Of a stretch of 64,000 bases of DNA, positions 27,027 through 38,200 are shown in pieces. The notes below the pieces were generated by a model that had not been told where the DNA came from, searched no databases, and saw nothing but the letters and a program-made list of their open reading frames with translations. The stretch is from Pseudomonas citronellolis (GTDB lineage Bacteria > Pseudomonadota > Gammaproteobacteria > Pseudomonadales > Pseudomonadaceae): contig NZ_JARJLT010000172.1 in assembly GCF_029335315.1 (NCBI RefSeq), positions 1 to 64,000 on the forward strand, read 5' to 3'. Every line of letters starts with the position of its first letter. Positions within the stretch are counted from its first letter, which is position 1. Position numbers and translations under genes: made by a program.

Positions 27027-27956
27027 TCAGAACTCGACCTTGTCGCCGCCCTTGAGGCCCAGGCGAGCGCGGGCTTCGGCGGGGGTCGCGACCTTCAGGC
27101 CGAGGCTCTCGACGACCGAGCGGATCTTCAGGACCTGCTCGGCGTTGCTTTTCGCCTTCTCGCCCGGGGCGATGTACAGGCTGTCTTCCAGGCCGACCCG
27201 CAGGTTGCCGCCGAGCAGCGCGGCCTGGGTGGCGAAGTGCATCTGGTTCTTCCCGGCGGCCAGCACCGACCACTCGTAGTCCTTGCCGAACAGCTTCTGG
27301 GCGATGGTGTGCATGTGCATCAGGTTGTCGAGGTCGGCGCCCACGCCGCCGAGCACACCGAACACCATCTGCACGAAGAACGGCGGCTTGATCCAGCCCT
27401 GGTCGATGACCCAGGCCAGGTTGTAGAGGTGGCCCAGGTCGTAGCACTCGAATTCGAAGCGGGTGCCGTGGCCCTCGCCCAGTTCCTTCACGATGTATTC
27501 GATGTCGGTGAAGGTGTTGCGGAAGATGAAGTCGCGGGTGCTGTCGAGGAACGCCGGCTCCCAGTCGTGCTTCCAGCTGGGGTAGCGGGCCTTCATCGGG
27601 AAGATGCCGAAGTTCATCGAGCCGACGTTCAGCGAGGCCATTTCCGGGCTCAGGCTCACCGCGGCGCGCAGGCGCTCCTCGCGGGTCATGCCCAGGCCGC
27701 CGCCGGTGGAGACGTTGAGCACCGCGTCGCTGCGGCCCTTGATCTGCCCCATGAAGTCGCGGAACAGCTCGGGGCGCGGGTCCGGCTTGCCGGTCTGCGG
27801 ATGACGGGCGTGCAGGTGGATGATCGAGGCGCCGGCCTCGGCCGCCTCGATGGACGAGGCGGCGATCTCGTCGGGGGTGATCGGCAGGTATTCCGACATG
27901 CTCGGGGTGTGCACGCCGCCGGTGGTGGCGCAAGTGATGATCACGGACTTGGGCAT
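27027..27956 (-). CDS. Beta-keto acid cleavage enzyme (BKACE, DUF849; CdhC-like)
   Basis: 309 aa from ATG at 27956 (MPKSVIITCATTGGVHTPSM). TIM-barrel BKACE with metal-binding His-x-His in IIHLHARHP, NVSTGGGLGMT and LNVGSMNFGIFP. The family condenses a beta-keto acid with acetyl-CoA, giving acetoacetate and a new CoA ester. With the carnitine dehydrogenase-like enzyme upstream and the CdhB-like thioesterase, the expected reaction is dehydrocarnitine to betainyl-CoA. The sequence belongs to a different BKACE subgroup from the P. aeruginosa CdhC I recall, so the substrate may differ. Confidence 0.8.
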   Translation of the reverse strand: MPKSVIITCATTGGVHTPSMSEYLPITPDEIAASSIEAAEAGASIIHLHARHPQTGKPDPRPELFRDFMGQIKGRSDAVLNVSTGGGLGMTREERLRAAVSLSPEMASLNVGSMNFGIFPMKARYPSWKHDWEPAFLDSTRDFIFRNTFTDIEYIVKELGEGHGTRFEFECYDLGHLYNLAWVIDQGWIKPPFFVQMVFGVLGGVGADLDNLMHMHTIAQKLFGKDYEWSVLAAGKNQMHFATQAALLGGNLRVGLEDSLYIAPGEKAKSNAEQVLKIRSVVESLGLKVATPAEARARLGLKGGDKVEF

Positions 27957-27964
27957 GGTCGCTC

Positions 27965-28720
27965 TCACAGTTTCATTTGTTGGACTTGTGCGGTCAGGCC
28001 GCCATCGAGCACCCACAGCTGCCCGGAGGCGTAGCGGGCTTCGTCGCTGCTGAGCCAGTTCACCAGGTTGGCGACGTCCTCCGGGGTGCCGTAGCGGCGT
28101 ACCGGGTGCACGTCGCGCACGGCCGCCTCCAGGCTCTGGATGTCGCCGTGGTCGCGGAAGAAGCTGCGCAGCATCGGCGTGTCGATGTAGCCGGGACACA
28201 CGGCGTTGACGCGGATGCCCTGCGGCCCGTGGTCGCAGGCCATGGCGCGGGTCAGCGCGTGCACCGCGCCCTTGCTGGCGCAGTAGGCGGCCAGCCCGGG
28301 GTCGGCGATGAAACCGTCGTAGGAGCCGAAGTTGACGATGCTCGCCGAGCCGCTCCGGCGCAGCAGCGGCAGGGCGAACTTCGAGACCAGGAAGGTGCCG
28401 GTGACGTTCACCGCGAAAATCCGGTTCCAGTCGGCCAGGCTGGTGTCCTCGATGGTCTTCTCGATCTCGATGCCGGCGGCGTTGACTAGGATGTCGAGCT
28501 TGCCGGCCTGCTCGTCGACCGCCGCCAGAGCCTGGCGTGCGCCCTCCTCCGAGCTGACGTCGAGCGGGACGAAGCGCGCCCCCGGCACGCCCTCCGACTC
28601 GCGCAGGTCGGCGGCGAACACGGTCGCGCCTTCTTTCACGAAGCGCGCGCAGATGGCCCGGCCGATGCCGCCCAGCCCCCCGGTAACCAGGGCGACCTTG
28701 CCCTCCAGTGCGCCGCTCAT
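27965..28720 (-). CDS. SDR-family oxidoreductase (second copy in operon)
   Basis: 251 aa from ATG at 28720. Motifs: TGGLGGIGRAI, LVNAAGIEI (NAAG variant), NFGSYDG with the Ser, YCASKGA (YxxxK). It overlaps the Rieske gene stop by four bases. It is related to but clearly distinct from the SDR at 24837-25586, which suggests two separate alcohol or keto steps in this operon. Substrate unknown. Confidence 0.8.
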   Translation of the reverse strand: MSGALEGKVALVTGGLGGIGRAICARFVKEGATVFAADLRESEGVPGARFVPLDVSSEEGARQALAAVDEQAGKLDILVNAAGIEIEKTIEDTSLADWNRIFAVNVTGTFLVSKFALPLLRRSGSASIVNFGSYDGFIADPGLAAYCASKGAVHALTRAMACDHGPQGIRVNAVCPGYIDTPMLRSFFRDHGDIQSLEAAVRDVHPVRRYGTPEDVANLVNWLSSDEARYASGQLWVLDGGLTAQVQQMKL

Positions 28721-29859
28721 GCCGTCATCCCCTTGCGGTAGGCGTCCAGCACCAGGCCGTGGAAGTGGTGCAACGCGTGTTCCGACTTGCCCGAGCCGTT
28801 GGGGTCGGTGACGATCCGCCCCTGCTCGAAGGCCGGCGTGCGCATGCCGCGCTGCACGTTCTCCACCAGGGAGATGTCCTCCACCTGCAGCACCTCGTCC
28901 AGGTAGCGGATGGCTTCCTTCTCCATCTCGTTGGCTTCCGGCGTTTCGAGGAAGAAGTCGTAGGTCTCGTAGGTCAGATCGGGGCCGGCGGGGATGATGT
29001 GCAGCACGATCATCGAACTGCGCCCCGGGTAGCGCATCAGGCAGGTGTTCGGCCACAGCCACCACACCGCGTGGGTGCGTACCTTGGCCTGGGAGGTGTC
29101 GTAGGCGCTGTTCTGGCCGTTGCCGGCCTCGGCCATGTGGCTGGAGTAGATGCCGTGGGTCTGCACCTTGTAGGTGTCCATGTCGACCAGGGTGCAGAAG
29201 TCCTTGTGCGCCGTCGGGCAGTGGTAGCACTCGAGGAAGTTGTCAACGACGTTCTTCCAGTTCGACTTGATGGCGTAGGTCAGCCGGTGGCCGAACGTCA
29301 GGTTGGCCACGTCCGGCGCCCAGCGCAGGACTTCCTCGCGCAGCTCGCCGGACTGTTCGTGCAGCGGCCGCGCGGCGGGGTCGAGGTTGACGAAGACGAA
29401 GCCGCAGAACTCCTCGACCTGCACCGGGCTCAGGTGGATTTCGCTCTTGTCGAAGTCCTTCAGGCCGCCGACGTGGGGCGCGCCGGTGAGCTGGCCGTCG
29501 AGGGCGTAGCACCAGGAGTGGTACGGGCAGCTGATGCGCTTGACCTTGCCTTCGCCGGACAGCACCGGATGCGCGCGGTGCTTGCAGACGTTGTAGAAGG
29601 CCCGCAGCCTGCCGTCGTTGTCGCGCACCACGGCGATGGGGTTGCCGGCGATTTCGGCGGTGGTGTAGGTGCCCGGCTCGCGGACCTTCTCCACGTGGCA
29701 GACCCACTGCCAGGACTTGGCGATGATCTGCTGCTCGTCGAGGCCGAACCACTGCGGGTCGACGTAGGCCTCCGAGCGCAGGGAGTGCGACACCAGGGGG
29801 TCCGGGTGGTAGCCCCGGGCGATGAGCTCGAACTGGTTTTTCGAGATGACTTCAGACAT
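28717..29859 (-). CDS. Rieske-type oxygenase, CntA/GbcA quaternary-amine family
   Basis: 380 aa from ATG at 29859; a TTG at 29880 in frame is less likely because a GGAAGG site precedes the ATG. The Rieske [2Fe-2S] ligands are C92, H94, C111 and H114 (CKHRAH; CPYHSW). Mononuclear iron ligands H213 and H218 sit in ECYHCPTAH. Glu210 occupies the bridging position that is Glu in carnitine monooxygenase CntA, whereas most Rieske oxygenases have Asp. The C-terminus (DISLVENVQRGM..GRIVTD..GKSEHALHHFH) is also CntA-like. Products could be trimethylamine plus malic semialdehyde (CntA-type) or formaldehyde plus a demethylated amine (GbcA-type). It is the first gene of the operon. Confidence 0.83.
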   Translation of the reverse strand: MSEVISKNQFELIARGYHPDPLVSHSLRSEAYVDPQWFGLDEQQIIAKSWQWVCHVEKVREPGTYTTAEIAGNPIAVVRDNDGRLRAFYNVCKHRAHPVLSGEGKVKRISCPYHSWCYALDGQLTGAPHVGGLKDFDKSEIHLSPVQVEEFCGFVFVNLDPAARPLHEQSGELREEVLRWAPDVANLTFGHRLTYAIKSNWKNVVDNFLECYHCPTAHKDFCTLVDMDTYKVQTHGIYSSHMAEAGNGQNSAYDTSQAKVRTHAVWWLWPNTCLMRYPGRSSMIVLHIIPAGPDLTYETYDFFLETPEANEMEKEAIRYLDEVLQVEDISLVENVQRGMRTPAFEQGRIVTDPNGSGKSEHALHHFHGLVLDAYRKGMTA

Positions 29860-29877
29860 GTCGGCGGCCTTCCGGTA

Positions 29878-29924
29878 CAAGAATTTTTGGAGTTGATGTT
29901 CTTGTCTCGGGACCGATATTGGTC
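29878..29924. promoter_or_regulatory. Inverted repeats in the Rieske-operon leader
   Basis: CAAGAA (29878-29883) pairs with TTCTTG (29899-29904), and GACC-GATATT-GGTC (29911-29924) is a near-perfect 14-bp palindrome. Both lie within 65 bases of the Rieske start codon, in the 231-base gap before the AraC-type regulator gene. They could be regulator sites or mRNA structure; AraC-family activators more often use direct repeats. No clear -35/-10 pair stood out. Confidence 0.3.
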
Positions 29925-30090
29925 GTCCGCCCGGCGGTGAAATGTGCAGGATTCGCCGCGATTTTTTCTCTTTTCGCCGGCGTCGTTTTTAGATATGCGC
30001 AGCCGGATCACGACGTTCTCCGGCGCCGGACGCGCGCGCCCTCCCCCCTCGTTCAGGGCGTCGTGCAGCGACGGGGGTGCCGAGGTGGCG

Positions 30091-31101
30091 TCAGGGCGTG
30101 ACCTGGTGCATCGGCCAGGCGCGGAACTCGAACGGAATGCGCCCGTCGAGCCGGTCGCGGCGCGGCGTCAGGCCGAAGCGCTCGCGGTAGATGCGGCTGA
30201 AGTGCGACTGGTTGGGGAAGCCCGAGGCGACGGCGATCTCCATCAGCGACATGTCGGTCTGGGTCACCAGGCAGCGCGCGCGGTCCAGACGGATGTCGCG
30301 GTAGTAGAGCGCCGGGCTTTTCTGCACGATCTGGTTGAACAGCCGGTCGAGCTGGCGCTGCGAGATGCCGATGCGCTCGCAGAGCGTCGGGATCGGCAGC
30401 GCCTCCTCGAGGTTCTGCTCCATCAGGCGGATGGCCTGCTTCACCAGGTCGGGCACGGTATTGCCCAGCGGCTGCGGCGCCTCCGGGTTCTGCTGGGTGC
30501 CCAGCGGGCGCAGGCGCTCGTGGAACAGGTAGCGAGCCGTCTCGTTGGCCAGGGTGTCACCGTGCAGCGAACGGATGATGTGCAGCGCGCAGTCGGTGGA
30601 CGCGGCGCCGCCGCAGCAGGTGATGCGCTTGCCGTCCATCACCAGCATGTCCTCGCGGATGTCGACCGCCGGGTAGAGTTCCTTCAGCGAGTCGATGTGC
30701 TCGTAATGCCCGGTGGCGCGCTTGCCGTCGAGCAGCCCGGCTTCGGCCAGCAGGTAGACCCCGGTGTCCAGCGCCCCCAGCGTCACCCCGGAGCGCGCCC
30801 ATTTGCGCAGCGCGGCGCCGAGCGCCGGGCTGTGGAGGGTTTCCGGGTTCCAGCTGGAGGACAGCATCACCAGGTCCGGGACACCCGGCACCTCGCCCAG
30901 GGCCTTGGTCTCGGTGGCCATGGCGTTGCTGGCCACCACCGCGCCGCCGGGCAGGGACACCACCTCCCAGTGGAAATGGGTGTGCCCGCCCAGGTAGTTG
31001 GCCGCGCGGAACGGGTCGATGAAGGCGGAGGTGGCCGCCAGGTTGTAGTGCGGGAAGACCACCACGAGGATCGAGAAGGTAGCGACGGGGGCGGCCGGCA
31101 T
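30091..31101 (-). CDS. GbdR/CdhR-like AraC-family regulator with DJ-1/PfpI domain
   Basis: 336 aa. The N-terminal GATase1/DJ-1-like sensor domain covers residues ~8-190 (FSILVVVFPHYNLAATSAFIDPFRAANYL at its start, CCGGAASTDCALHIIRSLHG at its end). A C-terminal AraC HTH spans ~225-320 (LCERIGISQRQLDRLFNQIV and SLMEIAVASGFPNQSHFSRIYRERFG). This architecture is shared by GbdR, CdhR, SouR and ArgR, which sense betaine, carnitine, sarcosine and arginine. It is transcribed in the same direction as, and directly upstream of, the ten-gene catabolic region, so it is its likely activator. Confidence 0.85.
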   Translation of the reverse strand: MPAAPVATFSILVVVFPHYNLAATSAFIDPFRAANYLGGHTHFHWEVVSLPGGAVVASNAMATETKALGEVPGVPDLVMLSSSWNPETLHSPALGAALRKWARSGVTLGALDTGVYLLAEAGLLDGKRATGHYEHIDSLKELYPAVDIREDMLVMDGKRITCCGGAASTDCALHIIRSLHGDTLANETARYLFHERLRPLGTQQNPEAPQPLGNTVPDLVKQAIRLMEQNLEEALPIPTLCERIGISQRQLDRLFNQIVQKSPALYYRDIRLDRARCLVTQTDMSLMEIAVASGFPNQSHFSRIYRERFGLTPRRDRLDGRIPFEFRAWPMHQVTP

Positions 31102-31255
31102 GCGCGATCACCAGGGACGGGAAGGAAGGTCGTCGCCAACAAATACCACAACTCCCCGCCCGGCGACGGCTGCGCCAGGTCGGATTTCCACGGGCGGCGC
31201 GCGCAACTGAGGTACCATGCCGCGCCGAAATCCCCGCCGACCCCGCTGGCCGCCC

Positions 31256-31999
31256 ATGTCCTCCAACGCGCTCTACACCGACCTGTCCTCCTACTACGAC
31301 CTGATGTGCGCCGACATCGACTACCGCGCGCAGAGCCACGCCGTGCGCCGGCTGCACCAGCTGTTCGGCAACGACGGGCGCCGGCACCTGGACCTGGCCT
31401 GCGGCACCGGCCCGCACGTGCGCCACTTCCTCGACTTCGGCTACCGCAGCGCCGGCCTGGACATCAACCAGCCGATGCTCGACCTCGCCGCGCAGCGCTG
31501 CCCCGAGGCGAACTTCACTCGCCAGGACATGGCCGCCTTCCAGGTGGACGAGGCGCAGGACCTGATCACCTGCTTCCTCTACTCGATCCACTACAACGCC
31601 GGCCTGGAACCGCTGCGCGCCTGCCTGGCCCGGGTGCACGCGGCGCTCGCGGACGGCGGCGTGTTCTGCTTCAACACGGTGGACAAACGGCAGATCGACA
31701 ACAACTCGTTCGTGCGCCACGAGGTGGAACACGACGGCAGCCGGTTCAGCTTCGGCTCCGGCTGGCACTACGGCGGCGAAGGCGAACGCCAGGCGCTGCG
31801 CCTGAGCATCGAGAAGACCACGGCCGGCGTCACCCAGGCCTGGCAGGACGAACACCCGATGGTCGCCCTGAGCTTCCCCGAACTGCGGCAGCTGCTCGAA
31901 GCGCACTTCGAAGTGCAGGTCTTCGAACACGACTACGAACGCATCACGCCCTGGGGCGGCGCGTCCGGGAATGCGTTGTTCGTCTGCGTGAAGCGCTAG
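31256..31999 (+). CDS. Class I SAM-dependent methyltransferase
   Basis: 247 aa if started at the ATG at 31256 (MSSNALYTDLSSYYDLM). An in-frame ATG at 31217 would add 13 Arg/Pro-rich residues and has a GAGG only about four bases away, so the start is uncertain. Methyltransferase motif I is HLDLACGTGPHVRHFLD, the acidic loop is AGLDINQPML, and CFLYSIHYN is the post-II region. Substrate unknown. It is a single gene, divergent from the AraC regulator and unrelated in any obvious way to its neighbours. Confidence 0.78.
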   Translation: MSSNALYTDLSSYYDLMCADIDYRAQSHAVRRLHQLFGNDGRRHLDLACGTGPHVRHFLDFGYRSAGLDINQPMLDLAAQRCPEANFTRQDMAAFQVDEAQDLITCFLYSIHYNAGLEPLRACLARVHAALADGGVFCFNTVDKRQIDNNSFVRHEVEHDGSRFSFGSGWHYGGEGERQALRLSIEKTTAGVTQAWQDEHPMVALSFPELRQLLEAHFEVQVFEHDYERITPWGGASGNALFVCVKR

Positions 32000-32226
32000 C
32001 GACCGGCAGCGCGACGGTTGCGTCGGTCGATCCCGGCCTCCGTTTTCGGCCAGGCGCGGAAGGCATGACGGACCGGCTCGAACGGGGCGTGTGAATGCGC
32101 CGCAAGGGCATCCGAGCACACTTCGGAAATGCCCTACGAAAAGTCGCGGGAGCGCCTCACAGCCCGCCGTAGAGCGGCTGGCTAGAGTGCGGCGGCCTTT
32201 TGCCAGCTCCGCGAAGCCTGCCGATC

Positions 32227-35200
32227 ATGAACACTCGTCACCCCCTCAACCAGGCGCTGGCCAGCGCCCTGGCCGCTTTGCTGTTCCTCAATCCCCTCGT
32301 CGCCACGGCGGCACAGCTCGCGGTGGACGCCGCCGCTGGTGGCAACACCAGCCTGGGCGCGGCGGGCAACGGGGTGCCCATCGTCAATATCGCCACGCCG
32401 AATGGCAGTGGGCTTTCGCACAACCGTTTTGAATCCTTCAACGTCGGCCAGCAGGGCCTGATCCTCAACAATGCCACCGGCAAGACCGCCAGCACCCAGC
32501 TGGGCGGCATTGTGCTCGGCAACCCGAACCTCCGGGGCCAGGCGGCGCAGAAGATCCTCAACGAAGTCACCAGCGGCAGCCCGGCGCAGTTACGCGGCTA
32601 TACCGAGGTGGCTGGGCAAGGCGCGCACGTGATCGTGGCGGCGCCAGGCGGCGTGACTTGTAGCGGCTGCGGCTTCATCAACACCCCTCGCGTCACGCTC
32701 ACCACCGGCAAACCGATCCTCGCCAGCGAGCGCCTGCAGGGCTACGACGTCGACGGTGGCGCGATCAGCATCGAGGGCGCCGAGCTCAACGCTGGTAACG
32801 TCGACCAGTTCGAACTGATCACCCGCAGCGCCAAGCTCAACGCTGACCTGTACGCCAAGCAGCTCAGCGTGGTGGCGGGGCGCAACCAGGTGGACGCCGA
32901 GACCCTGGCCGCCACCGCCAAGCCCGAGGACGGCAGCGCCAGGCCGCAACTGGCCATCGACAGTTCCGCACTCGGCGGCATGTACGCCAACAGCATCCGC
33001 CTGGTGGGCACCGAAGCCGGCGTCGGCGTGAAGCTGGCCGGCAATATGGCGGCCAGTGCCGGCGATATCCGCATCGACGCCAACGGCAAGCTGGAGCTGG
33101 CCCAGGCCTCGGCCAGCGCCGACCTCTCGCTGAAGGGCCAGGATGTGGCGCTGAGCGGCCCGGCCTATGCCGGTGGCAGCGCTTCGGTGCAGGCCACTGG
33201 CGCCTTGAGCAATGCGCAGAGCCTGGCGGCTGGCTCCAGTGTCCAGCTGAGCGCCGCGAGCCTCAGCAACAGCGGGGTGATCGAAGCCGGCGTCAGTCCG
33301 CAAGGCAAGGGCGATCTCTCGATCACCGCCCGGACCCTGCGCAACACCGGCAGCCTGATCGCCTCACGCAATCTGAACGCTAGCGCCGCGACGCTGGACA
33401 ACCGCAACGGCCGCATCGGCGGCCAACTGATCCGCATCAGCGGCGACAGCCTCGACAACCGCCAGGGCCTGTTCGCCGCCGGCCAGGGCCTGACGTTCGA
33501 CCTCGACCACCTGGACAACCGCGAGCAGGGCCTGCTCAGCAGCCGGGGCCAGATCGACGGACGTGTCGGCGCGCTGGACAACCAGGCCGGGAGCCTGTTC
33601 GCCAACGGCCGCGTGGCCATCAGCGGCGGCGACTTCTTCAATGCGGGTGGTCAAGTCAGCGCCCGGTCCATCGACTTCAGCCTGCGCGGTGCGCTGGACA
33701 ACAGCGCTGGTCTGATCGAAGCCGCTGACCAGCTCACCTTGGCGGCGGCCAGCCTGAACAACGACCAGGGCCGCCTGCGCGCCCTGGGCCCGCAAGGCAC
33801 CACCCGGATCACCACCAGTGGCCTGCTGGACAACCGCAACGGCAGCCTGGAAAGCGCCGCGCAGAGCCTGCTGATCACCAGCGGTTCACTGCTGAACGAC
33901 GGCGGCAGCGTGCGCCACCTGGGCAGCGGTGACTTCGGCCTCGACCTGGCCCAGGCCGGCCTCGCCGGCGGCAGTTTCATCTCCAACGGCAGCCTCAGCT
34001 ACCAGGCCTCCCGCTGGACCAACGCCAGCCTGATCCAGGCCCGCGACCTGAGCCTCGACATCGGCCAACTGACCCAGACCGCCAGCGGCCAGTTGCTCGC
34101 CAGCAGCACCTTCAACGGCACCGGCGGCGACTGGAACAACGCCGGCACCCTCGCCGGCGGCACCGCCACCCGCATCGACCTCAGCGGCCAGCTGGACAAC
34201 AGCGGCCGCCTCACCAGCGACGGCGACCTCAACGTCCGCGCCGCCAGCCTGAACAACCACGGCACCCTCGGCAGCGGCGCCAACCTGCGCGTCGAAACCC
34301 CGACGTTGCTCAACGAAAACGGCCTGATCTTCAGCGGTGCCGACATGACCTTGCGCGTCGGCAGCTTCACCAACCGCTTCGCCGACGTCTTCAGCCTGGG
34401 CGCGCTGGACCTCGCCGCCGACGATGCCGGCAACCGCGCCGCGCGCCTGGACAACCTCTCCGCGACCCTGGAAAGCCAGGGCGACATGCGCCTGAGCGTC
34501 AGCGCGCTGAACAACGCCCGCGCCGTGCTGGTGGTCAACGACGCCGGCAAGTACACGGCGCAGATCGTCGAGGTGAACTGCTACAAGTACCTCAACGACT
34601 CCATCGCCGACTGCTCCGGCAAGCGCAACGGCGTCTGGGAAATCACCGAGCGCGACAAGCTCGACGTGCTGCAGGCCAGCGCAGCGTCCTCGATCAGCGC
34701 CGGCGGCGACCTGCGCATCGACGCCGACCTACTGAGCAACACCAGCAGCCAGATCGCCGCCGGCGGCGATCTCTACGCCACGGTCAGGCGCCTGAGCAAC
34801 CAGGGCGTGGTCACCGGCGAGAGCGAGACGTTCCGCGTGTTCGTCTCGCAACGCACCAACAACATGGGCAGCTGGCGCGACGAGGCGGACGCCTTCAGCG
34901 ACCGCTACTGGTACCTGAGCCCCAACTACGTCGACGATCCGGCCGGGCTGGTCAGCGGCCTCAGCCACTTCCTCGCCCGCACCGAACGCGAACTGACGCA
35001 GTACCACCAGACCACCCAGCTGACCCAGGACAGCCAGACCTACGCGGCGATCATCCAGGCCGCCGGCAACGTCGAGATCAACGCCAGCGAGCTGATCGAT
35101 AACAGCGTCATCCGCAACCACTACAGCTACGTCAACCCGGGCGACAAGACCCTCGACACCGGCGTCAGCACACCGCTGCCGCTCAACCCGCAGCTGCCGC

Positions 35201-38200
35201 CGGACCAGGCTCAGCAGGCGGTCGACCCGCTGAGCCTGCCGGGCTTCCAACTGCCCCAGGGCAACAACGGCCTGTTCCACGTCAGCCCACCCGGCCAGGC
35301 CTACCTGATCGAAACCAACCCGGCGCTGACCGGGATGAAACACTTCCTCGGCTCCGACTACCTGCTGGGCCTGCTCGGCTACGACCCGGCCCAGGCGCAG
35401 AAACGCCTGGGCGACGGCCTCTACGAACAGCGCCTGATCCAGCAGGCCGTGGTGGCCCGCACCGGCCAGCGCTACATCGATGGCATAGCCAGCGACGAAG
35501 CGCTGTTCAAGTACCTGATGGACAACGCCATCGCCTACAAGGACAGCCTCGACCTGACCCTGGGCGTGGCGCTGAGCGCCGAACAGGTGGCGGCGCTGAC
35601 CCACGACATCGTCTGGCTGCAGGACCAGGTGGTGAACGGCGAGCACGTGCTAGTGCCGGTGCTCTACCTGGCCCAGGCAAAGCACCGCCTGGCCCCCAAT
35701 GGCGCGCTGATCCAGGGCCGGGACGTCAGCCTGATCAGCGGCGGCGGCCTCAACAACCAGGGCACCCTGCGCGCCAGTCATGACCTCAGCGCCACAGCGC
35801 TGAACATCGGCAACAGCGGCCTGCTGGAAGCCAACCGCCGCCTGCAACTGCTGGCCACCGACAGCATCCGCAACGCCCAGGGCGGCGTTATCAAGGGCCG
35901 CGACCTCAGCCTCACCGCGCTGACCGGCGATGTGATCAACGAGCGCAGCGTCACCCGCATCGACAGCGCCCAGGGCAAACGCAGCTGGACCGCCAGCTTC
36001 GCCGACAGCGCTGCGCGTATCGAAGCGGACAACGACCTGACGATCAGCGCCGGCCGCGACCTCAACAACATTGGCGGCGTGCTCAAGGCGGGCAACGACC
36101 TGAGCCTGAGCGCTGGGCGCGACCTCAACCTCAACGCGGCACAAACCACCAACGGCCAGGTCAACGGCAGCCGCCACCGCGACCAGCAGATCGAACAGCT
36201 GGGCGGCGAAGTCAGCGCCGGCCGGGACCTCGACCTCAACGCGGGCCGCGATTTGACCGCCACCGCCAGCCACCTGGGCGCAGGGCGTGACGCGGCACTC
36301 AGCGCGGGGCGCGACGTCACCCTGAGTTCAGCGGCCAACGAGAGCCATAGCTACAGCAAGACCAAGAAAATCACCGCCCAGCACGACCATGTCGAACAGC
36401 AGGGCACCACGCTGACCGCCGGCGGCGACGTCACCGTCAGCGCCGGCGAGAACCTCACCCTCAAGGCCAGCAAGATCGGCGCGGGCAACGAGGCCTATCT
36501 GGTCGCCGGCGACAAGCTGGAACTGCTGGCGGACTACGACAGCGACTACAGCCTCTACGACAAGAAGAGCAAAGGCAGCTTCGGCAGCAAGAAGACCCGG
36601 CGCGACGAAGTCACCGACGTGAAAGCCATCGGCAGCCAGATCAGCGCCGGCGGCGACCTCACCCTGCTCAGCGGCGGCGACCAGAAATACCAGGGCGCCA
36701 CGCTCGAAAGCGGCCACGACATCGCCCTCGTCAGCGGCGGCGAGGTGACCTTCGAAGTGGTCAAGGACCTGCACCAGGAAAGCCACGAGAAGAGCAGCGT
36801 CAACCTCGCCTGGCAATCGGCCAAGGGCAAGGGCCAGACCGACGAAACCCTGCGCCAGAGCCAACTGGTTGCCCAGGGCGAACTGGCCATCCGCGCCGTC
36901 GATGGCCTGAACATCGACCTGAAGCAGATCGACCGGAAGAACGTCAGCCAGACCATCAACGCCATGGTCCAGGCCGACCCGAACCTGGCCTGGCTGAAGG
37001 ACGCCGAGGCGCGCGGGGACGTGGATTGGCGGCGGGTGAAGGAGGTGCATGACTCCTTCAAATACAGCAACTCGGGGATGGGGCCGGCGGCGCAACTGGC
37101 GGTGGCGATCGTCGTCAGCGTGATGACCTATGGCGCCGCCAGCGCCGCGATTGGTGCAGGTGCCACCGCCGGCTCGGCCATGAGCGCGGGCGTCGCCGCG
37201 ACAGCTACCACCGACGCGGTAGCAGCCGGATGGGCCAACGTCGCCCTCGCCAGCGCCAGCAGCTCGCTGGCCTCCACCGGGGCGGTTTCGACCATCAACA
37301 ACAAGGGCGATCTCGGCGCGGCGCTGAAGGACACCCTGAGCAGCGACAGCCTGCGGCAAGCGATGATCGCCGGAGCGGTAGGCGGCTTGACCACGGGCTA
37401 CTTCGACGACCTGGCCGGCACCAAGACCAAGTTCGTCGATGGCAAGGTGGTCGTGGACTTGAGCAGCGCCAACGGCGTCGCCTCCTTCGCCGCCAACCAG
37501 GCCCTGCAGAACCTGACCAGCGCGGCCCTGAACAAGGCAGCCGGCGGCCCGGCGAACTTCGGCGACGCGCTCAAGGACAGCCTCTACAACACCCTCGCGG
37601 CGGCCGGCTTCAACGCGGTGGGCGACTTCGGCCAGGCCCACAAACTGGAGACCGGCAGCGGCCAGATGATGGTGCTGCACGCCCTGATGGGCGGCCTGGC
37701 CGCCGAGGCACGGGGTGAAAGCTTCTCCACCGGCGCCGTTGCGGCGGGCCTCAACGAGGCCGTGGTAAAGGACCTCGACGCGCTGGTCGGCAGCTACTCG
37801 CCGGAGAACCGCGAAGCCTTGCTGAGCATGAGTTCGCAACTACTGGGCCTGGTGGCCACGGTGGCGCAGGACCCGACTGCAGATGCGGCCAAGCTGGAAA
37901 CCGGCGCCTGGGTCGCGAAGAACTCGACGCAGTACAACCACGAACTGCATCGAAAAAATGCGGAGAGTTTTGCCGAAGGCGCCTTGGACTTCTGCAAGAA
38001 GCAACCGGCGTACTGTGGCCCTGGGGCCGATCAGGTCAGCGAGCAGGACATGATGGATGCGCTGGCTGCTACTGCGGCGCATGGCCAGGGTATCGAAAAG
38101 GTCAAGCCAGAAGCCCTCCGGCTGGTAAACCAGTTCCTGGCCAACCCGGACCTCGCGGATACGCTGCGGAACGATCTGTTCTCTCCTTCGGCCTCTGAAC

